Below, piece after piece: positions 50,331 to 61,834 of a DNA stretch of 64,000 nt. Within the stretch, counting starts at the first letter, position 1, and each line of letters opens with the position of its first letter. The notes beneath the pieces were generated by a model. That model searched no databases. It was given only the letters and a program-made list of their open reading frames with translations, and was not told the DNA's origin. The translations under genes were made by a program, and so were the position numbers. Source of the DNA: Phycisphaeraceae bacterium (GTDB lineage: Bacteria; Planctomycetota; Phycisphaerae; Phycisphaerales; UBA1924); NCBI GenBank assembly GCA_020639235.1, contig JACKHC010000001.1, forward strand, positions 1,674,001 through 1,738,000, given 5' to 3'.

Positions 50331-51812
50331 GTGCCACACACGGATGCAGACACAATCTTCCTGACCGGCGCGACCGGATACATCGGCGGTCGGCTCGCGC
50401 CCCGACTGGTCGATCGTGGCTATCACCTGCGCTGCCTCGTGCGGAGCCTTGCCAAGGGGCGCGCCCGCCCTTGGTCCAATCATCCAAATGTCGAACTCAT
50501 CGAGGGCGACGCGTCCGACCAGGATCGCCTCGAAGAGGCGATGCGCGGATGCGCCGCCGCGTATTACCTGATCCACTCGATGGACGCCTCAAACCCGGAG
50601 TTCCACGAACGCGACATGTGCCTGGCCCGGACATGCTCGCAAGCGGCCGCTCGCGCATCCGTCGAGCGCATCATCTATCTCGGAGGGCTCGGCGAGACCG
50701 GTTCCGAACTTAGCAAGCATCTGTCGTCCCGTCAGGAAGTCGAGCAGGCACTGAGAACATCGGGCGTTCCGGTCACCGTGCTCCGCGCCGCGATGATCAT
50801 CGGGTCCGGGTCCGCATCCTTTGAGATTCTGCGTTACCTGACCGAACGACTGCCCGTGATGATCACGCCGCGCTGGGTGAGCACCGAGTGCCAGCCCATC
50901 GCCGTGCGCGATGTGCTGCACTACCTGATCGCCGCGCTCGAGTCCGATTCCACAACCGGGCGCGTCATCGACATCGGCGGCCCCGACATCCTCAACTACG
51001 CATCGCTCATGCGCCTAATGGCCAAGACGCTCGGTCTCCCCAAGCGTCTGATCATCCCCGTGCCCGTGCTCACACCCAAACTGAGTTCCCTCTGGATCCA
51101 TTTGGTGACGCCGATCGACTCGGGTATCGCGCGCCCATTAGCCGAGGGCCTACGCAACCGCGTCGTGTGCCGCGACAAACTCGCCCAAGAACTGATGCCC
51201 CACCATTGCTTGCCCGTCGAGCAGGCGATCGATGCCGCACTCCTTCGAGTCGGTGCGCAAACGATCGAGACCTCGTGGTCCGACGCGGGCGTCATGCCGG
51301 GCGACCCCGACTGGGCCGGCGGCACCGTCTACGAAGACAAGCGATCATCCATCGCCAACGCGACACCCGAGCAATGCTGGAAAGCCATCGTCTCCCTCGG
51401 CGGTTCACGCGGCTATTTCGCCTCCAACTGGCTCTGGCGCATCCGGGGAGTCATAGACCGCCTGATTGGTGGCCCGGGACTCCGCCGCGGGCGGCGCAGC
51501 GCTACCGAACTCGGCGTCGGTGATGCGCTGGATTTCTGGCGCGTCACCACACTCGACACCAACAAGCACATGATGCTCACCGCGGAGATGCGCCTGCCGG
51601 GCATCGCCACACTCTCATTCCGGCTCGAACCCATCGACGACCAACCACCCTCGACCCGCATCACCATGACCGCGCGGTTCAGGCCGAGCGGTTTGATTGG
51701 GATTCTGTACTGGTTCTCCGTGCTGCCACTGCACAGCATCGTGTTCCGCGGCATGCTCAAGGGAATCGTTCGTGAGTCAGAGAATCGCGAAAACGCCGCT
51801 GTGCCGGACTAG
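50331..51812 (+). CDS. NAD(P)-dependent SDR/NmrA-like protein with DUF2867 domain
   Basis: A 493-residue two-domain protein. The N-terminal atypical SDR domain begins IFLTGATGYIGGRL (nucleotide-binding TGATGYIG at 12-19) and contains YLIHSMD and a RIIYLGGLGE strand. The C-terminal part (about 330-490) matches DUF2867, an SRPBCC-like fold: FASNWLWRIRGVIDRLIGG and DFWRVTTLDTNKHMMLTAEMRLPG. This SDR-DUF2867 fusion is common in bacteria; the substrate is unknown. GTG50331 agrees with the TACGAT box. Its stop shares a CTAG with the stop of the convergent gene. Confidence 0.87.
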   Translation: MPHTDADTIFLTGATGYIGGRLAPRLVDRGYHLRCLVRSLAKGRARPWSNHPNVELIEGDASDQDRLEEAMRGCAAAYYLIHSMDASNPEFHERDMCLARTCSQAAARASVERIIYLGGLGETGSELSKHLSSRQEVEQALRTSGVPVTVLRAAMIIGSGSASFEILRYLTERLPVMITPRWVSTECQPIAVRDVLHYLIAALESDSTTGRVIDIGGPDILNYASLMRLMAKTLGLPKRLIIPVPVLTPKLSSLWIHLVTPIDSGIARPLAEGLRNRVVCRDKLAQELMPHHCLPVEQAIDAALLRVGAQTIETSWSDAGVMPGDPDWAGGTVYEDKRSSIANATPEQCWKAIVSLGGSRGYFASNWLWRIRGVIDRLIGGPGLRRGRRSATELGVGDALDFWRVTTLDTNKHMMLTAEMRLPGIATLSFRLEPIDDQPPSTRITMTARFRPSGLIGILYWFSVLPLHSIVFRGMLKGIVRESENRENAAVPD

Positions 51813-52282
51813 GGGTCTTCGCCAGTCGTGTCTGTTCGGTCCTCGGTCAGATACACCCCCGGCAGTTCGCTCAATCCCATCGCCTGACCCTGCTCGAAAC
51901 TCGCGATCTCGAAGTACCCGCCCTCGATCTTCGCGCCGTCGCCGATCCGCACGCTCGGCGCCCGGCAGTCGCCGTGCCACTTCGCCTTCTCGCCGATCAA
52001 CACCGGCCCACCCGACACGACCTTCGCGCGGATCGCCCCAAGCACTTCGATCCCCTCGTGCGCCTCGACCAGGTCCGCGCGCACGGATCCCTTCTTCTCG
52101 ATGAGAATCCTGCCGCAGGTCTGCAGCTTGGTCAGCCCCTGCGCCGCCTTCACCACGACATCCTCGAGTTGCAATCGCTTGTGGCAGCGCGGGCAGGTCA
52201 TGGTCATCGCGCGCGGCGACACCTCCACCTGCGATCGGCAGTGATAACACTGGACCTGCCTGTACCGCGCCTGTTTGCCCAT
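51809..52282 (-). CDS. Bactofilin-like protein with N-terminal zinc ribbon
   Basis: A 157-residue protein. CYHC...CPRC (about residues 12-35) forms a zinc ribbon. The rest (about 40-145) is a beta-helical bactofilin-type domain with repeated short strands such as GRILIEKKGSVRADLVEAHEGIEVLGAIRAKVVSGGPVLIGEKA. Bactofilins polymerise into cytoskeletal filaments without nucleotides. A second, ordinary bactofilin lies 109 nt upstream on the same strand. ATG52282 is preferred to 52303 because it starts directly before the ribbon. The zinc-ribbon fusion is the odd feature. Confidence 0.75.
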   Translation of the reverse strand: MGKQARYRQVQCYHCRSQVEVSPRAMTMTCPRCHKRLQLEDVVVKAAQGLTKLQTCGRILIEKKGSVRADLVEAHEGIEVLGAIRAKVVSGGPVLIGEKAKWHGDCRAPSVRIGDGAKIEGGYFEIASFEQGQAMGLSELPGVYLTEDRTDTTGEDP

Positions 52283-52391
52283 ACAACGCCGAGTCACGCG
52301 CACAAAGCGTGCGCGCGGGTCATCGTTCCGTCACCGCCGCGGCGCGCGACAACGCACACCACGGCCCGACTCATTCACTTCATCAACGAAC

Positions 52392-52808
52392 TCAGCCGGG
52401 GCGGACGGTCGTGGGCGAGGGCGCGCCGGACTTGGACTCGGTCATCGAACCCGACTTGTTGCCCGCGTGCTTGGCAGCATCAGGCCCGACGGTGCAGTGA
52501 CCGACGAACACCGCGCCCTCTTCAACAACTAACTTGGCCGCGACGAGGTCGCCCCTCATCTGCGCGCTCGACGAGAGCTGCACACGGTCGCGTCCGACCA
52601 TGTTGCCGTTGACCGTGCCGTCGATCGTTACCTTGCCCGCCTCGACCTCGGCAGCGCAGGTCGCGCCCTTGGCGACTTTGAGTTCGCCCTTGGCGCTGAT
52701 CTTGCCCTCGAAGGTGCCGAGCAGCTGGGCGGTGTTGTCGAAAGACATCTCGCCCTTGATCCTGGTGTCCGGTCCGATGACGGTGGTCTGGTTGGTGGGG
52801 TCGGCCAT
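52392..52808 (-). CDS. Bactofilin
   Basis: A 138-residue polymer-forming cytoskeletal protein. TVIGPDTRIKGEMSFDNTAQLLGTFEGKISAKGELKVAKGATCAAEVEAGKVTIDGTVNGNM is the classical bactofilin repeat pattern, each turn about 17-18 residues. A disordered Ser/Lys-rich tail follows. GGAGG lies 6 nt before the ATG. It precedes the zinc-ribbon bactofilin gene and probably forms a unit with it; the two may co-polymerise. Confidence 0.93.
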   Translation of the reverse strand: MADPTNQTTVIGPDTRIKGEMSFDNTAQLLGTFEGKISAKGELKVAKGATCAAEVEAGKVTIDGTVNGNMVGRDRVQLSSSAQMRGDLVAAKLVVEEGAVFVGHCTVGPDAAKHAGNKSGSMTESKSGAPSPTTVRPG

Positions 52809-52951
52809 GGTTCGCCTCCGTGATGCAAGTGCCGATCCGATGGGTGTTTACGCAACACCCGCCGTCGGCCTCAAGGCGGCCAGTCTACCCGAGTCTCCCA
52901 CCCGCGACCCGCCCTCCCCCCCCCCCGCGGCCCATCCCCCGGTTGTGCAGA

Positions 52952-53164
52952 TCAGGCGTCCGAGTCGTCCCGCTCCTCGACCACCTCCGTGCGCGTTTTG
53001 TCGTAGATGCACAACCTGCCCGCCTGCTCGCGCCGGGCCGCCGAGTGCGAGCCGTCGCAGTAGGGGAAGTTCTGCGTCAGACCGCACGCGCAGATGAAGA
53101 TCGGCTTGTCCTGCGGCTCGATCTTGATCGGGTCGCACGCCTCGTGACGAATCATCCTCGCCAT
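52952..53164 (-). CDS. CDGSH iron-sulfur domain protein
   Basis: A 70-residue protein with one complete CDGSH motif. Ligands Cys25, Cys27, Cys36 and His40 lie in CACGLTQNFPYCDGSH and would hold a redox-active [2Fe-2S] cluster. AAGGAG precedes ATG53164; residues encoded further upstream belong to the neighbouring gene's other frame. It starts 11 nt after the MoxR stop, so it is in the same unit. Confidence 0.92.
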   Translation of the reverse strand: MARMIRHEACDPIKIEPQDKPIFICACGLTQNFPYCDGSHSAARREQAGRLCIYDKTRTEVVEERDDSDA

Positions 53165-53175
53165 CGCTGGTCTCC

Positions 53176-54108
53176 TTACGCGGGGGAGGGCACCCGCTCC
53201 ATGATCCGCTGCAGGATCTGGCGCGAGATCGAGGAGTCCCCGCTTTGCATAAACGCGCGCGACACCACCCGGTGCGCGCACACCGCCACGGCGTTATCCG
53301 TGATGTCCTCCGGGATGCAGTAGTCTCGCGCGCTGAGCAGCGCCGTGGCCCGGGCCGCCTGCGCCAGCGCGAGCGAGCCGCGCGGCGACAACCCGACCTC
53401 CAACTCTTCGCTCTCGCGCGTCGCGCCCGCGATGCGGATGATGTACTGCACCAGATCGTCGTGCAGTTTCACCTTGTCCACTTCCCTCTGCAGCGCCACA
53501 ACGTCCCGCGGGTGCATCGTCGCCTTCAGACCCTCGAGCATCGTGTCCGCCGGGCGCAGGTTGATGATTCGCGCCTCGTCCTCGGGCGAGGGGTACCCCA
53601 CATCGATCCGCATGAGGAACCGGTCCAACTGGTTTTCGGGCAGGTAGTAGGTCCCCTCGAACTCATACGGATTCTGCGTCGCCACCACCATGAACGGCTG
53701 CTCGAGTTTCATCGTCTTGCCGTCCACCGACACCGCGCCGTCGCTCATCGCCTCGAGCAACGCCGATTGCGTCCTGGGCGTCGTCCGGTTGATCTCGTCC
53801 GCCAGCACGATGTTCGCGAAGATCGGCCCCCTATTGAACCGGAACTCCGACCGCTCGCGGTCGTAGATCGACACCCCCAGCACATCCGCCGGGAGGAGGT
53901 CGGGCGTCAACTGAATCCGCGAGAAGGCGCAGTCGATCGACCGCGCCAGCGCCGTGGCTAGGAGCGTCTTGCCGACGCCCGGCACATCCTCGATCAGTGC
54001 GTGCCCCCGGGCCAGAAGGCACACCAGCAGGCGGTCCGCCGAGTCCGGATGGCCGATGAACACCTTCTGGATGTTCTCCCGCAGCGCGTTGAGTGACTCG
54101 ATGCTCAT
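53176..54108 (-). CDS. MoxR-family AAA+ ATPase
   Basis: A 310-residue MoxR AAA+ ATPase. Walker A DVPGVGKT is at 41-48, Walker B VLADEINR at 101-108, and sensor 1 VVATQNPYEFEGTYYLPENQLDRFLMR follows, with the C-terminal lid domain (about 235-305). MoxR ATPases usually act as chaperones with VWA-domain and DUF58 proteins; neither is in this window. A TATACT box lies 11 nt before the ATG. The CDGSH gene lies downstream in the same operon. Confidence 0.93.
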   Translation of the reverse strand: MSIESLNALRENIQKVFIGHPDSADRLLVCLLARGHALIEDVPGVGKTLLATALARSIDCAFSRIQLTPDLLPADVLGVSIYDRERSEFRFNRGPIFANIVLADEINRTTPRTQSALLEAMSDGAVSVDGKTMKLEQPFMVVATQNPYEFEGTYYLPENQLDRFLMRIDVGYPSPEDEARIINLRPADTMLEGLKATMHPRDVVALQREVDKVKLHDDLVQYIIRIAGATRESEELEVGLSPRGSLALAQAARATALLSARDYCIPEDITDNAVAVCAHRVVSRAFMQSGDSSISRQILQRIMERVPSPA

Positions 54109-54119
54109 GGGTGGGCGGG

Positions 54120-54125
54120 AGTATA
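54120..54125 (-). promoter_or_regulatory. -10-like box TATACT, 11 nt before the MoxR ATG
   Basis: Near-consensus minus-strand -10; the leader would be about four to five bases. Confidence 0.5.
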
Positions 54126-54195
54126 GGTCGATGCAATCGGGCGCACAGCCGCGGCCCTCCGAACATCCTTCGGCGCGGACACGCCGCGAAACTCA

Positions 54196-54201
54196 TAAAC
54201 T
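54196..54201 (+). promoter_or_regulatory. -10-like box TAAACT, 11 nt before ATG54213
   Basis: It is the rightward counterpart of the divergent MoxR box; the pair shares a 104-bp intergenic region. Confidence 0.4.
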
Positions 54202-54212
54202 TCACCCCGGCG

Positions 54213-55130
54213 ATGGGTGAACGACAAAGCAACAATCCGCCGACGGTCCACCTCCCCGAAGGGCTCGATACCGCCCTCAAGGGCACACTGCCCTGCATCG
54301 TCTGCGGGTACGACCTCAAGGGCCTCTCCGTGCGGGGCGTCTGCCCCGAGTGCGGCACAGCGGTCCGCGCCGCCATCCTTTATCAGGTCGATCCCGAGGC
54401 CGAAGAGTTCACGCCCGTTCGCGCGCCCCGCGCCACGGGCCTCGCGCTCGTCCTCTGGCCAGCCGGAGCACTCATCGTCATCGCGGCCGGGTGGGCCATG
54501 CGCATCGCCGACCTCACCGAGTCCGGCGCGCTCTCCGAGTTCGCCCTCGGGTGGGGCGGCGTGCTGACTACCGTCGGGCTCGCGCTCTCTGCGCTCGGCG
54601 CGATCGGTCTCATCAACCCCACACGCGCCACGCGCAAGTGGGGCGTCATCGCCGCGACCATAGGCACGCTCTGCTACATCCCCATCTACATCGCGCTCCA
54701 CCGGGTCCTGCTCATCGACACCCGTGTCATCCCTTACATCGAGGCCGGCGCGGTGTACGAGCGGTCCCTCTACCGGCTCGTCACCAATATCGCGCTGGTC
54801 GGCCTGCTGCTCGGCCTGCGGCCCAACGCGCGCGAACTCGTCCGCCGGTCCCTCGCCCTCCGCACAGGACGCGTGGACCGCCAGACCCTCCTGGCCATGG
54901 TCGGAGCCGTGCTGGTCGCCATCGCCGGCGACACCATGCACATCATCGCCGCCACGACGGAAGACGCGATGGGCGAACTCCTCTTCATCGCCGGGACCGT
55001 CCTCATTGCCATCGCGTCCGTCTTCCTGACGATGGGCGCGATCTCCGCCCTGATCGACGGTTCCCGAATCCGGCGGGCAGTCATCCACCCGCCCAAGACC
55101 ATCAAGGAACTCCTGGGCCACGAGCCCTGA
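54213..55130 (+). CDS. Zinc-ribbon multi-helix membrane protein
   Basis: A 305-residue protein with the ribbon CIVCGYDLKG...CPECG at its N-terminus (about residues 29-49), unlike the other family members here, where it is C-terminal. About seven membrane helices follow. The start at 54213 follows a TAAACT box and precedes the first conserved-looking residues. No transporter or enzyme family is recognised. Divergent from moxR. Confidence 0.7.
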   Translation: MGERQSNNPPTVHLPEGLDTALKGTLPCIVCGYDLKGLSVRGVCPECGTAVRAAILYQVDPEAEEFTPVRAPRATGLALVLWPAGALIVIAAGWAMRIADLTESGALSEFALGWGGVLTTVGLALSALGAIGLINPTRATRKWGVIAATIGTLCYIPIYIALHRVLLIDTRVIPYIEAGAVYERSLYRLVTNIALVGLLLGLRPNARELVRRSLALRTGRVDRQTLLAMVGAVLVAIAGDTMHIIAATTEDAMGELLFIAGTVLIAIASVFLTMGAISALIDGSRIRRAVIHPPKTIKELLGHEP

Positions 55131-55250
55131 CCTGTCAGGTTGGCAGCCGAACCGCTCCTTTTCTGATCCCCTGTCAGCCCGTGCCCCGCGCCATTTGGTT
55201 TTAGGCAGCCGTAAACCGCTGCAAACACACATCTTGTGGATAACTGCCCC

Positions 55251-55289
55251 GTGGCACCGCCATTGCCACACTCCTGCCACGCCAGTGTG
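55251..55289 (+). promoter_or_regulatory. Inverted repeats upstream of groEL1 (possible heat-shock operator)
   Basis: GTGGCA (55251-55256) and TGCCAC (55264-55269) form a perfect dyad with a 7-nt spacer; TGCCAC recurs at 55275. CACACT (55267-55272) and AGTGTG (55284-55289) form a second. Neither matches the CIRCE element TTAGCACTC-N9-GAGTGCTAA, so HrcA is not clearly implicated. Confidence 0.35.
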
Positions 55290-55351
55290 CCCGCGCGCCG
55301 CCGGTGATCGACATCCAGACCATCACACCGTCTTTCTTGGAGACATCAAAT

Positions 55352-57100
<1,749 letters not shown>

Positions 57101-57171
57101 GTCGGTAACCGCAACGCACACACGAACGAAACGAATCAAACGATCTATCGATCGATCAGGAGAAAACAGCA

Positions 57172-57462
57172 ATGGCCGTCAAGCCGCTTGAAGATCGTGT
57201 TCTGGTCAAGCCCGTCGAGCGCGAAAGCAAGACCGACTCGGGCATCTATCTCCCCGAGTCATCCAAGGAGCGCCCCGTGCAGGGCAAGGTGATCGCTGTC
57301 GGCCCGGGCAAACTGCTCGATAACGGCAAGCGCGCCGAACTCGGCATCAAGAAGGGCGACACCGTGGTCTACGGCAAGTACGCGGGCTCCGAGGTCGAGA
57401 TCAAGGGCGTCGATCACCTCATCCTCCGCGAGAACGAGATCCTCGGCGTCATCGAGGGCTGA
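57172..57462 (+). CDS. groES: Co-chaperonin GroES
   Basis: A 96-residue heptameric lid of the chaperonin. VKPLEDRVLVKPVERESKTDSGIYLPESSKERPVQGKVIAVGPGK and the C-terminal LILRENEILGVIEG are canonical. The mobile loop lies at about 18-32. It sits between two groEL genes rather than in front of one, 71 nt after groEL1 and 79 nt before groEL2. AGGAG precedes the ATG. A small hairpin (57457-57473, GGCTGA/TCAGCC) spans its stop codon and may stabilise the mRNA end. Confidence 0.97.
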   Translation: MAVKPLEDRVLVKPVERESKTDSGIYLPESSKERPVQGKVIAVGPGKLLDNGKRAELGIKKGDTVVYGKYAGSEVEIKGVDHLILRENEILGVIEG

Positions 57463-57541
57463 AGCGCTCAGCCGGAACCGAACCGAACGAACGACAACGC
57501 GCCTCCGCTCGGAGCGCATCACGATTGAAGGAACGACACAC

Positions 57542-59155
<1,614 letters not shown>

Positions 59156-59192
59156 TGATCAACGCGGCGCTCGCTGAGCGCCGATGAGAGAG

Positions 59193-59228
59193 ACGGGCCC
59201 GGGCGTCGGAAGGCGCTCGGGCCGTTTG
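59193..59228 (+). terminator. Weak terminator/attenuator between groEL2 and dnaJ
   Basis: ACGGGCCCGGGCG and CGCTCGGGCCGT arms (one bulge, one G-T pair) are followed by only TTTG. A second small hairpin, GGCGCTC/GAGCGCC, lies at 59166-59182. Together they may lower dnaJ expression relative to groEL2. Confidence 0.45.
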
Positions 59229-59243
59229 CTGACAAGGAGCGTC

Positions 59244-60410
59244 ATGCCGACGACCCGCGACTATTACGAGATCCTTTCCGTCGAGCGCACCGCCGACGGC
59301 GAGGAGATCAAGCGCGCCTACCGCCGCCTGGCGATGAAGTACCACCCGGACCGCAACCCGGGCGACTCCGAAGCCGAGGCGAAGTTCAAAGAGTGCGCCG
59401 AGGCCTACGAAGTCCTCTCCGACGAGAGCCGGCGCAAGGTCTACGACCAGTACGGCCACGACGGCCTGCGCGGACGCGGCGCGCCCGCCGGCCACGACTT
59501 CTCGCGCATGAATGTCGACGACATCTTCTCGATGTTCAACGACATTTTCGGGGGGGGCGGCGGCGGATTCGGCGGCGGCACTCGTGGTGCGCGACAACGC
59601 GGTGTGGCGCGCGGGTACGACCTCGAGACCGAGGTCGAGATCACCATGCGCGATGTCCTTGAGGGCTGCGAGCGCGAAGTCGAGTTCACGCGCCTCGATG
59701 TGTGCCAGGCGTGCGAGGGCACCGGCGCCGAGCCCGGCACCAAGCCCGAGACCTGCGAGACCTGCGCCGGGCGCGGCCATGTCATTCAGCAGGGGTTCGG
59801 CGGCATGTTCCGCATGCAGACGGCGTGCCCGCACTGCCGCGGACGCGGCGAGGTCGTCAAGAACAAGTGCACCACCTGCCACGGCAAGGGGCGCGAGCCC
59901 AAGAAGCGCTCGCTCAATGTCAAGATCCCCGCCGGGATTCGCGACGGGCAAGCGGTGCGCATCGGCGGCGAGGGCGAGCCGCCACCGGTTGAAGTGTCGC
60001 CGTCGGGCACGGGCGTGCGCGGCGATCTGCATGTCGTCGTACGCGTCGAGGAGCACGACCTCTTCCATCGCGAGGGCGATCACCTGCTGATGGAGATGCC
60101 CATCAGTTTCGCGCGGGCCGCGCTCGGCGCGGAGGTCGAGGTGCCGACGCTCACCGGCTCGACGAAGGTGACGATCCCCAGGGGCACGCAGCACGGGACC
60201 ATTCTCAAGGTCCACAACGAGGGCACGCCCAACCTGCGCTCCGGCAAACGCGGCGATCTGGTGATCGGCGTGAAGGTCGAGATCCCCAAGAAACTCAAGC
60301 CCCAGCAGGAAAAACTGCTCCGCGAGTTCGCCGAGAGCGAAGACGACCATACGATTCTCCCCGAGACGCAAGGGTTCTGGAAGAAGATCAAGGACGCCCT
60401 CGGCGCATAA
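59244..60410 (+). CDS. dnaJ: Chaperone DnaJ
   Basis: Hsp40 co-chaperone of DnaK. The 388-residue protein has a J domain with HPD at 34-36, a Gly/Phe-rich stretch (about 92-112, GGGGGGFGGG), four zinc-binding CxxCxGxG repeats (CQACEGTG, CETCAGRG, CPHCRGRG, CTTCHGKG) and a C-terminal substrate-binding domain with GDLHVVVRVEEHDLFHREGDHL. AAGGAG precedes ATG59244. It is followed by grpE; dnaK is not in this window. Confidence 0.97.
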   Translation: MPTTRDYYEILSVERTADGEEIKRAYRRLAMKYHPDRNPGDSEAEAKFKECAEAYEVLSDESRRKVYDQYGHDGLRGRGAPAGHDFSRMNVDDIFSMFNDIFGGGGGGFGGGTRGARQRGVARGYDLETEVEITMRDVLEGCEREVEFTRLDVCQACEGTGAEPGTKPETCETCAGRGHVIQQGFGGMFRMQTACPHCRGRGEVVKNKCTTCHGKGREPKKRSLNVKIPAGIRDGQAVRIGGEGEPPPVEVSPSGTGVRGDLHVVVRVEEHDLFHREGDHLLMEMPISFARAALGAEVEVPTLTGSTKVTIPRGTQHGTILKVHNEGTPNLRSGKRGDLVIGVKVEIPKKLKPQQEKLLREFAESEDDHTILPETQGFWKKIKDALGA

Positions 60411-60428
60411 GCGCATCAGAGATACGCC

Positions 60429-60962
60429 ATGAAGAAGCAGCAAGAAGATCAACAACACGACGAGCCGCTCACCGATAGCGAGCAGGGCGGCGATACCGAA
60501 ATCAAAGACCCGATTCTCGAACTCGAGGATCAGGTCGCCGAGTGGCGCGAGAAGTACCTGCGCTCGCTCGCCGACTTCCAGAACTACCAGCGCCGCGCGC
60601 TCATCAACGAGAAGCAGGCGAAGGATGAAGGCGCCTCCTCCGTCCTCGAGAAGTTGCTCACCATCCTCGACAATCTCGACCGTGTCCTCTCGCCCGATGT
60701 CTCGGCGATGTCGCTCGATCAGGTCGTCGAGGGCGTGCGTGTCACGCGCGACGAGATGCTCCGCGTGCTGGGCGGGCTGGGAATGAACAAACTGGAAGTC
60801 GCACCCGGCGATGAGTTTCAGCCCGGGCGCCACGAGGCGATGCTCCAGCAGCCATCCGACGAGATCGAGCCGGGCCACATCGTCGCGCAGTTCGCGCCGG
60901 GGTACGCATTGGGCGATCGCGTACTCCGCCCGGTCAAGGTGTCGGTCGCGCCGTCCGAATAA
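60429..60962 (+). CDS. grpE: Nucleotide exchange factor GrpE
   Basis: A 177-residue GrpE, which releases ADP from DnaK. A charged N-terminus precedes the long dimerisation helix (about 30-75, LEDQVAEWREKYLRSLADFQNYQRRA) and the beta wing (HEAMLQQPSDEIEPGHIVAQFAPGYALGDRVLRPVKVSVA). It is 18 nt after dnaJ. Confidence 0.96.
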   Translation: MKKQQEDQQHDEPLTDSEQGGDTEIKDPILELEDQVAEWREKYLRSLADFQNYQRRALINEKQAKDEGASSVLEKLLTILDNLDRVLSPDVSAMSLDQVVEGVRVTRDEMLRVLGGLGMNKLEVAPGDEFQPGRHEAMLQQPSDEIEPGHIVAQFAPGYALGDRVLRPVKVSVAPSE

Positions 60963-60987
60963 GGATGTATCGCAAGGAGTCTTACAG

Positions 60988-61347
60988 ATGCCGACCTACG
61001 AATATGTCTGCCGCGCCTGCGAGCACGAGTTCGAAGAGTTCCAGTCCATGAGCGCCAAGCCGCTCAAGAAGTGCCCCGAGTGCGGCAAGCAGCAACTCGA
61101 GCGCCTCATCGGCACCGGCGCCGGCGTCATCTTCAAGGGCGGCGGCTTCTACGAGACCGACTACCGCTCCGACTCCTACAAAAAGAGCGCCGAGGCCGAC
61201 AAGAAGTCCTCCTCGGGCGACTCTTCAGGTAGTGGGGCGGGCGGGGGATCAGGGGGTTGCGGGTGCGGCAAGGGCGGGACCTGCGGCTCGCACGCCGCGA
61301 CGCCCACCGTCTCCGCCGACAAGAAGTCAAAGAAGAAGGGCGACTAG
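60988..61347 (+). CDS. FmdB-family zinc-ribbon protein
   Basis: A 119-residue protein. MPTYEYVCRACEHEFEEFQSMSAKPLKKCPECGKQQLERLIGTGAGVIFKGGGFYETDYR is the FmdB regulatory-protein zinc ribbon, with two CxxC pairs. A low-complexity tail follows, rich in Lys, Ser and Gly, including a second short Cys cluster GGCGCGKGGTCGSH. AAGGAG precedes the ATG. It continues the dnaJ-grpE run. The family role is poorly defined. Confidence 0.92.
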   Translation: MPTYEYVCRACEHEFEEFQSMSAKPLKKCPECGKQQLERLIGTGAGVIFKGGGFYETDYRSDSYKKSAEADKKSSSGDSSGSGAGGGSGGCGCGKGGTCGSHAATPTVSADKKSKKKGD

Positions 61348-61348
61348 C

Positions 61349-61825
61349 GTGAAGGACTCCAACGACGATCGCGCGATCGTCCGGCGCATCGGCGCACGCC
61401 CGGAAGAGTTCCGCAAGCGCGTGAAGTCGGAAGCGCGCAAGCGCGTCACCGATCACGGCCTCTTCCCCATCGCCGTCCTCGCGTTCTTTCTCGCGCCGCT
61501 CGTCATCATCGGCATCCCGGCATCCCGCTGGATGTCCAACCGGTGGGACATCTCGCAGTCGCTCCTGCTCATCGCCATGGTCATCATCTGGGGCGCTGTG
61601 CCCGCGCGATACTTCTTCTCCAAGATGATCCGCGACTCCGCCGACGATGTTCTGGCCGAGCGCGGCGTCATGCTCTGCAAGAAGTGCGGCACCGACCTCC
61701 GACGCTTCACATGGGTGCCCGGCCTCGATCCCGTGTGCACCGAGTGCGGCGAGCCCTTCGACCAGAAATGGCTCGAGCGCCTCATCTCCACGCAGCGGCC
61801 CATCAACCGCGATCGTTCCGTGTAG
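61349..61825 (+). CDS. Membrane protein with C-terminal zinc ribbon
   Basis: A 158-residue protein with two membrane helices (about 39-61 and 69-90) and a ribbon CKKCGTDLRR...PVCTECG near residues 110-135. It is the most divergent member of the CGYDLRG family here: GYD is GTD and the spacing is longer. GTG61349 begins 1 nt after the FmdB stop, with no SD of its own. Function is unknown. Confidence 0.7.
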   Translation: MKDSNDDRAIVRRIGARPEEFRKRVKSEARKRVTDHGLFPIAVLAFFLAPLVIIGIPASRWMSNRWDISQSLLLIAMVIIWGAVPARYFFSKMIRDSADDVLAERGVMLCKKCGTDLRRFTWVPGLDPVCTECGEPFDQKWLERLISTQRPINRDRSV

Positions 61826-61828
61826 CAT
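61823..61828 (+). promoter_or_regulatory. -10-like box TAGCAT, 6 nt before acpS ATG
   Basis: The first three bases are the stop codon of the upstream gene. Spacing fits the leaderless class. Confidence 0.45.
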
Positions 61829-61834
61829 CCCGCC

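Noticed and set aside
55131..55351. CIRCE/HrcA operator before groEL1
   Set aside because: No TTAGCACTC-N9-GAGTGCTAA-like sequence. Only unrelated dyads are present.
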